A stretch of 15,611 nt of DNA, from NCBI GenBank assembly GCA_964617665.1, contig CAZUAH010000315.1, positions 1-15,611 of the forward strand, given 5' to 3'. The stretch comes from JADHUC01 sp964617665. GTDB taxonomy: Bacteria; Planctomycetota; Planctomycetia; Pirellulales; Pirellulaceae. The position numbers and the translations under genes are program-made. Within the stretch, counting starts at the first letter, position 1; each line of letters begins with the position of its first letter. This document shows positions 8,110 through 14,697 of the stretch, in pieces. Under the pieces are notes generated by a model. The model saw only the letters and a list, made by a program, of their open reading frames with translations, searched no databases and was not told the DNA's origin.

Positions 8110-11100
8110 CTACTTGTCCTGTTGCTTGATGGGGCCGCAGACGATGTCGGCTTTGCGGATGGGGATCGCGTGGGTTGGGCAGGCGCGGGTGCAGTTGCCG
8201 CAGCGGATGCATTGGTTGCCTTCGATCCAGATGTACGTGGCGTCGGGCGCGGTGGCCGATTTGATGTGGCTGGTCGGTGCGCCGTCTTCATCGGTGAACA
8301 GACGCGTCAAGCCGTGGATGCAGGATCGTGGCGATGCTTTGATGCACCAGTCGCAGTGGATGCACTCGTCCTGATCGATCTCGAACTTGTAGTTGCAGAG
8401 GTAACAACGACGAGCGTTAATCTCGATTTCCTCGGCGTTGTAGCTGAGTTCGACTTCTTCGTTGCCTTCTCGCTGTTCTAGGGGCAGCGAGCGCATGTGG
8501 GCGGGGGTGTACAGGTCGTGATCGCGCAGTCGGCCGGTGTCGTCGGCGTCCTGGATTTCGACCCACTTGCCCAAACGCTTCTGGCCCGTCAACGATTCGT
8601 CAATCACGTTTGCCACCTCTTTGGCATCGGCCACGGCGTGGATCACGTCCAGCGGGCCGGTGTGGAAGTCTCCGCTGACAAAGATCTTGTCGTGCGTCGT
8701 GCGATTCGCCTCGCTCAACTCGACCCCGTCGGGCAGGATTTCAAGTGTGCGGGTTTGTCCGACGGCGTAGATCAGCGTGTCGCAGGGCACTTCGTATTCG
8801 CTGCCTTCCACGCGATGAATCGGTGGTTTTCCACCGTCCTCGGGATCGTCCCCCAGCACGTTGCGGTCGAAGATCACGGCCTTGACCTGGGCGTTTTCAC
8901 AACGCACACGCCCGGGGTTGACCAGCGTGCCAACGTCGATGCCTTCCAGACGAAGTTGCCAGATTTCGTCAGGGCTGGCTGACATGTGTTCTTCGCCGCG
9001 CCGGTACATAATGGCGGTCACACGGTGCTCTTCGCCTAGCATACGGCGGGCTGAACGGGCACAGTCGACGGCCGTGAACCCGCCGCCGATGATCACCACG
9101 TCGCCGCTGATCGGAATGGGATCACCGGTGTTGTAACGCTTCATGAAGTCGTAGCCGCTGATGGCGTTGGCATCTTCGTCCAGACCGTCGATCTTCAACT
9201 TGATGCCGCGGATCGCTCCGGCTGCGACCAGGACGGCGTCATACTGATCGGCCATTTCCGTAAGGCGTTCCTTGTCGATATGCTCGCCCAGACGCACGTC
9301 GATTCCGCTGTCGATAATGGCCTGCACTTCCTCTTTCACCACATCGCGAGGCAAACGGAATTCGGGAATACCCCACGCCATCTGTCCGCCTAGCACTGGC
9401 TCGCGTTCGAAAAGCTCGACGGCATGTCCCAATCGACGAAGCTCGCGCGCGGCGGTAAGACCGGCCGGCCCACCACCAATGACGGCGATCCGTTTGCCGG
9501 TCGACTCCTCAAACCATGCGGGCAGCGGCCCGGCGGGTTGCGACTTGCTGTCTGCAGCAGCGCGTTTCAGATGACAGATCGTCACAGGACCGTTCGTGTT
9601 GGTCCACTGATGGCGACAGGCCGGCTCGCACGGCCGAGTGCAGATGCGGCCGAGTACGCCGGGAAATACGTTGTTTTCCTGGTTGACGCGGTAGGAAGCG
9701 TCCGGATTCTTCAGCACCAACTGACGAATGTATTCGGGCACGTTAGTACCGGCGGGACACGCGGCCTGACACGGTATATCGCGTGCCATGGTCTTCAAGT
9801 CTAACGCGGTATCGCCCTGGCCAGTGAACGTCGAGAATTCTGCCGGTTTGGGCGCGTGATCGTATTGGATGTGCAACGCTTCGACGGCCTCGCGAAACGC
9901 TGCCATGCCGGGAACGGAAAAGGGGTCAGGACCCTTTTGTGCACAGCACCCTTCGGGCCGTTCCGGCAAAAGGGTCCTGCCCTCTTTTCCGTCTCGCCAA
10001 ATCGTATCGGCTAGTGTTTCGTCGTCTTGGCGACACGCCATGAATGTATCGAGCACGGCTTCGACGACTCGTGGACAATCCTCCATCTTGAACTCGCCAA
10101 GCACTGCGCCGAAACGCTTCTGAGTGCCGCCCAAGCGGATTTCGTATCCTTCGCCCGAACCCTGTTCCTCGCGAATGCGCATACCGCGCAACCCGATATC
10201 GGCAATATAGTAGGGTGAACAGGAATTGGGGCAACCGGTGATGTTGATGATGGCTTTATCGCGAATCGCATCGTATTCGTCTCGTTTGACGACACTTTGC
10301 AGCATGTCGTACATGCGTCTCGATTCCGAAACCGCCAGCGGACAGTAGGTAGTGCCAACACAAGGCACAATGTCGTCCAAGCCGAAGAAGGTCCCATCGT
10401 TGACCGGCAACTTGTCGATTTCGTTTTGTAGCTCAGCCAACTTCGCCGGATCGACGCCGTGTATTTCGAAGTTCTGGCGGTTGGTGACGTAGACATATTT
10501 GTCGCCGTACCGTTCGCTCAGTTCGGCGATGCGCTTCAGCGAATGAAAGTCAATTTCACCCTTTGGCACCATGATTCGCGCGATAGATTTGTCATCGACA
10601 TCTCGCGGATTTGCGTCGGCCAGCGGTCGTGCCGGTACAGGCGGGCCGGAGTCTTCGACGAACTCGGCAACGAAATCGCTGTGGTCGACTTGTTCGGCGT
10701 CCAGGAAGCCTTCGACGATTTCGCGGCACTTGTCGATGCCCTGAGTTTCAACGACGACCTTCAATCGTGACATGCTGCGGTCAAAACGGTCGCCGTAGTC
10801 GCGAAACAGCAGGCCGATGGCTCGAACCACCGAGTGGATTTTGTCTTTCGGCACGAAGCCAAAGAGCAACTCGCCCACCTGCGGTCGCCAGCCCATGCCG
10901 CCGCCGATGTACACACGGAACCCCGTTTGTTGGTCACCGTCGGGACCTTTGCGCACGATGGCGACGATTCCACCGCAATTGATCAGCGGTTGCCCACAGT
11001 TCCCTTCGCATCCGGAGTACGTGACTTTGAACTTGCGTGGAAGGTTGTCCAGGTCGCGGCACGCACCGATCAGTTCGGCAGTCTTGTGGGTGTAGGGCAG

Positions 11101-11538
11101 GATGTCAAATCGCTGGTGGGGGCAAACCGAGGCCCACGGGCAAGCGGCGGTATTGCGCAGATTGTCACCGCAGCCGTGAAAGGTGCTTAGGCTGTACTTG
11201 GCCAAATCGCGCATCATTGGCGCGAGGTCGCCGATGCGGAGGTAGTGCACTTGCAGTGCCTGACGCGTGGTCAGACAGATGCGGCCTTGGCCGTAGGCCT
11301 CGACGATCTTCGACAGGCCGCGCACCTGCGAGGTCGTCAACACGCCGCCCGGCACAACAATGCGCGCCATGAAGTAGTTTGGATGACGCGTGGTGTAGAC
11401 GCCGTAGGCCTTGGCGACCTTGGATTCTTCGAGCGTCATCTTGCCATGGCGCGCGATTTCGTCGAAATCCAGAAGCAGGCCGCCCTCTTTGACGACTTCG
11501 TCGTCACTACGTCGAATATTGGTGATGCGTCGTTGCAT
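8110..11538 (-). CDS. Fused siroheme sulfite/nitrite reductase - DsrL/GltD-like NAD(P)H oxidoreductase - ferredoxin
   Basis: A 1142-residue single-chain reductase. Residues about 1-510 are a two-lobed siroheme/[4Fe-4S] sulfite-nitrite reductase. Canonical cluster ligands are Cys393, Cys399, Cys436 and Cys440. The siroheme-pocket candidates are Arg92 (TTRQ), Arg128 (DNLRN), Lys169 and Lys171. The first lobe has the same pattern (Cys133, Cys139, Cys177, Cys181). Residues 516-542 are repeat-derived. Residues about 575-665 are a GltD-type N-terminal Fe-S domain (Cys590, 594, 633, 637, 641, 655). FAD- and NAD(P)-binding motifs follow (GGGPAG at 688, GGGFTA at 818). Two ferredoxin sets close the chain (Cys1045-1073 and Cys1110, 1113, 1116, 1120). 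The order from the Fe-S domain onward resembles DsrL. The inferred reaction is NAD(P)H-dependent six-electron reduction of sulfite to sulfide; the upstream cysteine synthase favours sulfite over nitrite. A perfect AAGGAGG sits 6 nt before the ATG. Confidence 0.9.
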   Translation of the reverse strand: MQRRITNIRRSDDEVVKEGGLLLDFDEIARHGKMTLEESKVAKAYGVYTTRHPNYFMARIVVPGGVLTTSQVRGLSKIVEAYGQGRICLTTRQALQVHYLRIGDLAPMMRDLAKYSLSTFHGCGDNLRNTAACPWASVCPHQRFDILPYTHKTAELIGACRDLDNLPRKFKVTYSGCEGNCGQPLINCGGIVAIVRKGPDGDQQTGFRVYIGGGMGWRPQVGELLFGFVPKDKIHSVVRAIGLLFRDYGDRFDRSMSRLKVVVETQGIDKCREIVEGFLDAEQVDHSDFVAEFVEDSGPPVPARPLADANPRDVDDKSIARIMVPKGEIDFHSLKRIAELSERYGDKYVYVTNRQNFEIHGVDPAKLAELQNEIDKLPVNDGTFFGLDDIVPCVGTTYCPLAVSESRRMYDMLQSVVKRDEYDAIRDKAIINITGCPNSCSPYYIADIGLRGMRIREEQGSGEGYEIRLGGTQKRFGAVLGEFKMEDCPRVVEAVLDTFMACRQDDETLADTIWRDGKEGRTLLPERPEGCCAQKGPDPFSVPGMAAFREAVEALHIQYDHAPKPAEFSTFTGQGDTALDLKTMARDIPCQAACPAGTNVPEYIRQLVLKNPDASYRVNQENNVFPGVLGRICTRPCEPACRHQWTNTNGPVTICHLKRAAADSKSQPAGPLPAWFEESTGKRIAVIGGGPAGLTAARELRRLGHAVELFEREPVLGGQMAWGIPEFRLPRDVVKEEVQAIIDSGIDVRLGEHIDKERLTEMADQYDAVLVAAGAIRGIKLKIDGLDEDANAISGYDFMKRYNTGDPIPISGDVVIIGGGFTAVDCARSARRMLGEEHRVTAIMYRRGEEHMSASPDEIWQLRLEGIDVGTLVNPGRVRCENAQVKAVIFDRNVLGDDPEDGGKPPIHRVEGSEYEVPCDTLIYAVGQTRTLEILPDGVELSEANRTTHDKIFVSGDFHTGPLDVIHAVADAKEVANVIDESLTGQKRLGKWVEIQDADDTGRLRDHDLYTPAHMRSLPLEQREGNEEVELSYNAEEIEINARRCYLCNYKFEIDQDECIHCDWCIKASPRSCIHGLTRLFTDEDGAPTSHIKSATAPDATYIWIEGNQCIRCGNCTRACPTHAIPIRKADIVCGPIKQQDK
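9914..9992. repeat. 79-bp palindromic repeat inserted in frame inside the reductase gene
   Basis: Arms of 26 nt (9914-9939 and 9967-9992) are reverse complements at 24 of 26 positions and flank a 27-nt centre that holds a small CCC-TTC-GGG hairpin. On the coding strand it is read through as residues 516-542, in the linker between the siroheme reductase and the FAD module, including the pair Cys531-Cys532. The arm sequence (AAAAGGGGTCAGGACCC and its mirror) looks like a dispersed repeat and not like protein-driven sequence. Confidence 0.85.
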
Positions 11539-11544
11539 GACGCT

Positions 11545-11551
11545 CCTCCTT
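11545..11551 (-). promoter_or_regulatory. Strong Shine-Dalgarno site of the reductase gene
   Basis: Read on the - strand, AAGGAGG lies 6 nt before the ATG at 11538-11536. It fixes the start and suggests efficient translation independent of the upstream cysteine synthase gene. Confidence 0.85.
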
Positions 11552-11591
11552 TGTGATCAACAGGTCGCAGTCAAGCTCAACTGCACGGCTT

Positions 11592-11665
11592 AACCCCGAG
11601 CCGGAAGGCGACGGCTGTTGTGAGCGGCTCGATGCGGCACGGCGGTCGCCTTCCGGCTCGGGGTT
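11592..11665. repeat. Perfect 21-nt inverted repeat between cysteine synthase and reductase genes
   Basis: Arms 11592-11612 and 11645-11665 are exact reverse complements (core CCCCGAGCCGGAAGGCGAC) around a 32-nt loop. It fills most of the 164-nt gap between cysK and the reductase, both on the - strand. The arms translate to NPEPEGD, a string I associate with planctomycete dispersed repeats. In an RNA spanning both genes it would form a very stable stem and could act as an attenuator or as a 3' stabiliser of the cysK message. Confidence 0.85.
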
Positions 11666-11702
11666 GAACTGTGATTGTCCCGAACCGCGGAAACTAGACT
11701 GT

Positions 11703-12626
11703 CTACAGGAACCCAGTACTGAGATATCGTTCGCCGGTGTCGCAGATAATGGTGACGATTCGTGCTCCGGCGTTTGCCGATTCTGCGGCAATTTGACTCG
11801 CGGCATATACGTTGGCGCCGGCAGAAATGCCAGCAAGCATGCCTTCCGTTTTCGCCAACTTCTTGGCCGTGGCGATGGCGTCGTCGTTGGTGACCTGTAC
11901 TACTTCGTCCACAACACTGTCGTCGTAGATACCCGGGACAAAACCGGCGCCAATGCCTTCGATCAAGTGCGGACCGGGACTGCCGCCCGAAAGGACAGGC
12001 GAGTCGGCGGGTTCCACAGCGATAACGCGAATCTGCGGGTTCTGCTCCTTCAGATATCGTCCCGCGCCCGAGATTGTGCCGCCGGTGCCGACGCCCGCGA
12101 CCAGAAAATCGACCTTGCCGCCCATGTCGCGCCAGATTTCGGGGCCGGTCGTCCGGTAATGGATCGCTGGGTTGGCCGCGTTGTCGAATTGGTGGGGAAT
12201 GAACGAATCGGGAATCTCTTTGTTCAACTGTCGTGCGCGATCGACGGCCCCTTGCATGCCCGCCTTGCCCGGTGTCAGGACGAGTTCCGCGCCGAGGATC
12301 GTCAAGATGCGGCGGCGTTCGGCACTCATGGTATCTGGCATCGTCAGGATTAGGCGGTAACCCTTGACTCGCGCCACCCATGCCAGCGCGATCCCCGTGT
12401 TGCCCGAGGTCGGTTCGATGATTGTTGCGCCCGGCTGGATTAAGCCGTCCGTCTCGGCCTGCTCAATCATCGCGAGGCCGATGCGGTCTTTGACGCTAGC
12501 CAACGGGTTGCGCAGTTCCAGTTTCCCGACGATCTCACCCGGTAAGTCCTTCGCAAAGCGGCTTAGCCGCACCAGTGGTGTACCGCCGATGAGATCACAA
12601 AGGCTGTCCGCTATTTGTTCGGTCAT
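11703..12626 (-). CDS. cysK: Cysteine synthase (O-acetylserine sulfhydrylase)
   Basis: PLP enzyme of fold type II that combines O-acetylserine and sulfide into cysteine. The PLP lysine is Lys46 in the motif NPLASVKDR, where family members usually have NPGGSVKDR. The substrate loop TSGNTG is at 73-78 and the phosphate-binding loop GVGTGGT at 178-184. The length of 307 residues is normal for CysK/CysM. The ATG at 12626-12624 gives a family-like N-terminus with ITDLIGNTPLVRL-type sequence (DLIGGTPLVRLSR, 11-23); the ribosome site is weak. It is the first gene of a - strand pair with the fused sulfite reductase, so sulfide made by that enzyme would be used here. CysK versus CysM, or the related cystathionine beta-synthase-like group, cannot be settled by eye. 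It is divergent from the CGGC gene. Confidence 0.92.
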   Translation of the reverse strand: MTEQIADSLCDLIGGTPLVRLSRFAKDLPGEIVGKLELRNPLASVKDRIGLAMIEQAETDGLIQPGATIIEPTSGNTGIALAWVARVKGYRLILTMPDTMSAERRRILTILGAELVLTPGKAGMQGAVDRARQLNKEIPDSFIPHQFDNAANPAIHYRTTGPEIWRDMGGKVDFLVAGVGTGGTISGAGRYLKEQNPQIRVIAVEPADSPVLSGGSPGPHLIEGIGAGFVPGIYDDSVVDEVVQVTNDDAIATAKKLAKTEGMLAGISAGANVYAASQIAAESANAGARIVTIICDTGERYLSTGFL

Positions 12627-12755
12627 AGCAAGGGTCTGTCAGTTGTGTGTGTCTTGTGTGGCCCGGACGCATAAATATATCAACATTTCTTTAGGTCTTC
12701 CATCGGGTGCAACAACGTCACTGGGCGGCTGTGGGCGGGTTCATACTGCGCTGTC

Positions 12756-12784
12756 TTGACAGAATCGCGGTGGACCACAACATT
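12756..12784 (+). promoter_or_regulatory. Candidate promoter of the CGGC gene
   Basis: TTGACA (12756-12761) is a full match to the -35 consensus. At 17 nt spacing the -10 is only AACATT (12779-12784), a poor match. It lies 36 nt before the CGGC start codon in the 193-nt divergent gap with cysK. Confidence 0.3.
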
Positions 12785-12819
12785 GAGCCAAGACAAGGAG
12801 CCGAAATTAGGAGAGTATC

Positions 12820-13173
12820 ATGTCGAACGTAGCCATCCTGTACTGCAAGCGGATCAAGGACCATTCGTGCATCGGATGTGCGAAGTGTTTCAAAGGGATC
12901 AAGGAGAAGAACGGCGAATTCGCCCAGCACGATGAAATCGACTTGGTCGCCATGACCGATTGTGGAGACTGCCCTGGGTTGACCGTTCCGCGAGTTAAGA
13001 TACTTACCGATGTAGCCAAGAATGTGGGGCGTCCGCTCGAAGTGGTCCACTTGGGCACGTGCGTCAAAGCGGCCATCAACACAGCAGAGTGTCCGATCAA
13101 GTTTGACAAGCTGAAAGCCACCGTCGAGGAAAAGTTCGGCTGCGAGGTTGTGCTGGGGACGCATTCGTACTAG
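12820..13173 (+). CDS. CGGC-domain small cysteine-rich protein
   Basis: A 117-residue soluble protein that resembles the CGGC domain family (PF08821), putative metal-binding proteins frequent in anaerobes and methanogens. It has nine cysteines: Cys9, a cluster Cys17-x2-Cys20-x2-Cys23, the signature CGDCPG (Cys48 and Cys51), then Cys81, Cys91 and Cys108. The signature differs from the family CGGC by one residue (Gly to Asp). The start is supported by AGGAG at 12809-12813, 6 nt before the ATG. No biochemical role is established for the family. The neighbours (cysteine synthase and sulfite reductase divergently upstream, a QmoA-like protein downstream) suggest a link to sulfur or redox chemistry, which is inference only. 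A palindromic repeat follows the stop. Confidence 0.8.
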   Translation: MSNVAILYCKRIKDHSCIGCAKCFKGIKEKNGEFAQHDEIDLVAMTDCGDCPGLTVPRVKILTDVAKNVGRPLEVVHLGTCVKAAINTAECPIKFDKLKATVEEKFGCEVVLGTHSY

Positions 13174-13213
13174 TACGGCTTCGAATCATGTTTCACGGGC
13201 AAGTACGCAGGGC

Positions 13214-13319
13214 GTAGGCCGGATCAAGGAGCACAGCGACGCCGCTCCGGCAATTTCATGAATGGAACGCTTGGTTGAACTACCCGTGCCGGAACAGCGC
13301 TGCGCTCGGTCCGGCCTAC
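13214..13319. repeat. REP-like imperfect palindrome
   Basis: The outer arm GTAGGCCGGA (13214-13223) pairs with TCCGGCCTAC (13310-13319), and an inner CCGGCA (13247-13252) pairs with TGCCGG (13287-13292); a GC-rich AGCG-type stem lies inside each half. The element fills the 178-nt gap between the CGGC gene and the next small gene. Its layout, two GC-rich hairpins in opposite orientation, resembles REP/BIME elements. Confidence 0.7.
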
Positions 13320-13351
13320 CTGCTGAATTAAAGCACTAAAGGAGTCTTGCC

Positions 13352-13654
13352 GTGACCCCGGATGATTTGCGGGCGATTATGGAGTTTCTTCGAGAGCGAG
13401 TACGTCTCGCGGATCAGGGGTCAGATGGCGGAGTAGCCGTCGCCTTTGAAGCGCCGAAGGCGGACGAAATGGCCGCCGCGGGCCTCGACTCCGAGGGCTG
13501 CAACCAACTGCTGGCGGCTCCGTGGTGGGACGAAATGGTGACCGACATCGTCGAGACACCAGAGATGTGTGACGAGGATGATTCGCCCGAAGAGGTACTC
13601 GGCTACGCCAAAGACGTTGTCTCGGAGTACATCCGAAAACGGGCGAAGCTGTAA
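13352..13654 (+). CDS. Small acidic protein of unknown function
   Basis: I do not recognise this 100-residue protein. It starts at GTG with a strong ribosome site (AAAGGAG at 13338-13344, 7 nt spacing), which supports it being a real gene. It is acidic, with clusters such as CDEDDSPEE (residues 73-81) and a mostly helical look (an amphipathic N-terminal stretch and a basic C-terminal end RKRAKL). It has two cysteines, no signal peptide and no membrane segment. It lies downstream of the CGGC gene, separated by a palindromic repeat, and is convergent with the response regulator (43-nt gap without an obvious terminator). A protein-interaction or adaptor role is possible but unsupported. Confidence 0.6.
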   Translation: MTPDDLRAIMEFLRERVRLADQGSDGGVAVAFEAPKADEMAAAGLDSEGCNQLLAAPWWDEMVTDIVETPEMCDEDDSPEEVLGYAKDVVSEYIRKRAKL

Positions 13655-13697
13655 TCGCGACGAAAAGACATGGCAAACGAGTAGGCCGTGCCACACT

Positions 13698-14147
13698 TCA
13701 CTCGCCGATCAGTTCCCGTATCCGGGTGACGAACGCGTCTGGATCGACCGGCTTATCTACGAACATATCGGGCCGGACCAATCCTTCTTCGCGCATCTGG
13801 CGGATGCCCTTTCTCAGAGCCTCCTTCAGACTGTCGTAGGGATGCTCTTCCGTCTCGTCGCTGTGGGTGTCCATTTCTTCGAGGACGCCGCTTACACCGG
13901 TCAGCATGAGAATCGGAATGTCCTTGTACTCCTCGTCCCTTTTAAGCTGCTTGAACAGCGTGAAGCCGGTCTTCTTGGGCATCATCACGTCCAAGACGAT
14001 CATGTCCGGCTTGGATTCCTTGATCTTCGCCAAGCCTTCGGCACCGTCGCTGGCCGTGTCTGGCTCGTACCCGTTTTCGCTGAGCAGCACGGAAAGAAAT
14101 TTTCGGGTATTCGGGTCGTCGTCGATCACTAGAATTTGCTTAGCCAT
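13698..14147 (-). CDS. Single-domain response regulator with an insertion
   Basis: CheY-like receiver domain of 149 residues with no output domain. The acidic pocket is Asp9-Asp10-Asp11, the phosphoacceptor is Asp53 in VLDVMMPKKTG, the switch threonine is Thr83 (MLTG) and the conserved lysine is Lys132 in DKPVDP. The distance from Thr83 to Lys132 is 49 residues, whereas CheY-type receivers have about 22, so there is an extra stretch of about 26 residues, charged and rich in His, Asp and Glu, between beta-4 and beta-5. Two adjacent ATG codons are possible starts (14150 and 14147); AGGAGG at 14154-14159 gives the better 6-nt spacing for 14147. No histidine kinase is in the window. It is divergent from the qmoA-like gene and may act by protein contact. 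Confidence 0.9.
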   Translation of the reverse strand: MAKQILVIDDDPNTRKFLSVLLSENGYEPDTASDGAEGLAKIKESKPDMIVLDVMMPKKTGFTLFKQLKRDEEYKDIPILMLTGVSGVLEEMDTHSDETEEHPYDSLKEALRKGIRQMREEGLVRPDMFVDKPVDPDAFVTRIRELIGE

Positions 14148-14153
14148 CATGCC

Positions 14154-14159
14154 CCTCCT
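14154..14159 (-). promoter_or_regulatory. Shine-Dalgarno site deciding the response regulator start
   Basis: AGGAGG on the - strand lies 3 nt from the first ATG and 6 nt from the second, which favours initiation at 14147. Confidence 0.7.
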
Positions 14160-14697
14160 GCTTGTCTATCGGGCCGTCTTTCAAAATACAAATGCGAAAC
14201 GTGCTTCCGCAGTCAGGTTCGCACTCTAACAATGAGTTTATCCGACCTGCGGCGAGAGTGCAATTGACGCGCGGAGTGCGCGTGAGAGGTCAATGATCCT
14301 GCGCGGTGAGCGAGACCTGATGCGGGCAAGGCAACTCGCACTGAAGGAGGACGTTTTGGCGCTAGTCAAGACGAACGCATAAGCGAACTCGGAAGTAAAG
14401 TCTTCCTAATCCCGCACAAATTCCTGCGCGAAACATTTGACGTGTGCTCTCCACCTTGGCATAATTGCCTCCGCAATAGTCGCGTGACGCGATTTCGGGA
14501 GCAATTCAACGTGATCGTTAGAGCTTCCGACTGGAACTCTACGCGAAGCGATCTATAGAAGCTACTCTCGAAGCCTTATCTAGCGCCGGCACACGGCCGC
14601 CTGATACGCGGTATGCGTCACCGTGTTGTCGATAGCAATACACCAAGCCTGATGGCGATGCGTCTAGGGCGTCACATAACGTAGCAAGAGATGTATC
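14160..14697. other. Long divergent intergenic region
   Basis: About 540 nt separate the response regulator and the qmoA-like gene. It holds the candidate promoter at 14437-14465 and a small hairpin TCGCG-TGA-CGCGA (14480-14492) at or just after the expected transcription start. A 29-codon frame (14293-14382) has no support as a gene. The stretch 14493-14697 would be an untranslated leader of about 200 nt; I see no recognisable riboswitch in it. Confidence 0.5.
14437..14465 (+). promoter_or_regulatory. Sigma70-type promoter upstream of the qmoA-like gene
   Basis: TTGACG (14437-14442, five of six consensus bases) and CATAAT (14460-14465, five of six) are separated by exactly 17 nt. The -10 lies inside a short inverted repeat GGCA-TAAT-TGCC, which could be an operator. 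Transcription would start near 14472, leaving a leader of about 225 nt before the ATG. Confidence 0.55.

Noticed and set aside
7679..8374. 231-codon open frame on the + strand
   Set aside because: It crosses the end of the PIG-L gene, the palindromic repeat and the 3' end of the reductase gene; no coherent protein.
8110..9820. Reading the C-terminal part as a glutamate synthase small subunit
   Set aside because: The GltD-like fold is present, but it is fused to a siroheme reductase and carries two extra ferredoxin sets, so a donor module for sulfite or nitrite reduction fits better.
9914..9992. Repeat as a sign of a broken gene or assembly join
   Set aside because: The frame is continuous through the element and all domains on both sides are intact, so an in-frame insertion is the simpler reading.
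11553..12353. 266-codon open frame on the + strand
   Set aside because: It is antisense to cysK and runs through the inverted repeat; its beginning is just the repeat translated (NPEPEGD).
8027..13319. CRISPR array
   Set aside because: The repeats are four unrelated palindromes, not regularly spaced copies of one repeat.
14293..14382. 29-codon frame in the divergent gap
   Set aside because: No ribosome site and no recognisable sequence; such short frames are expected by chance.
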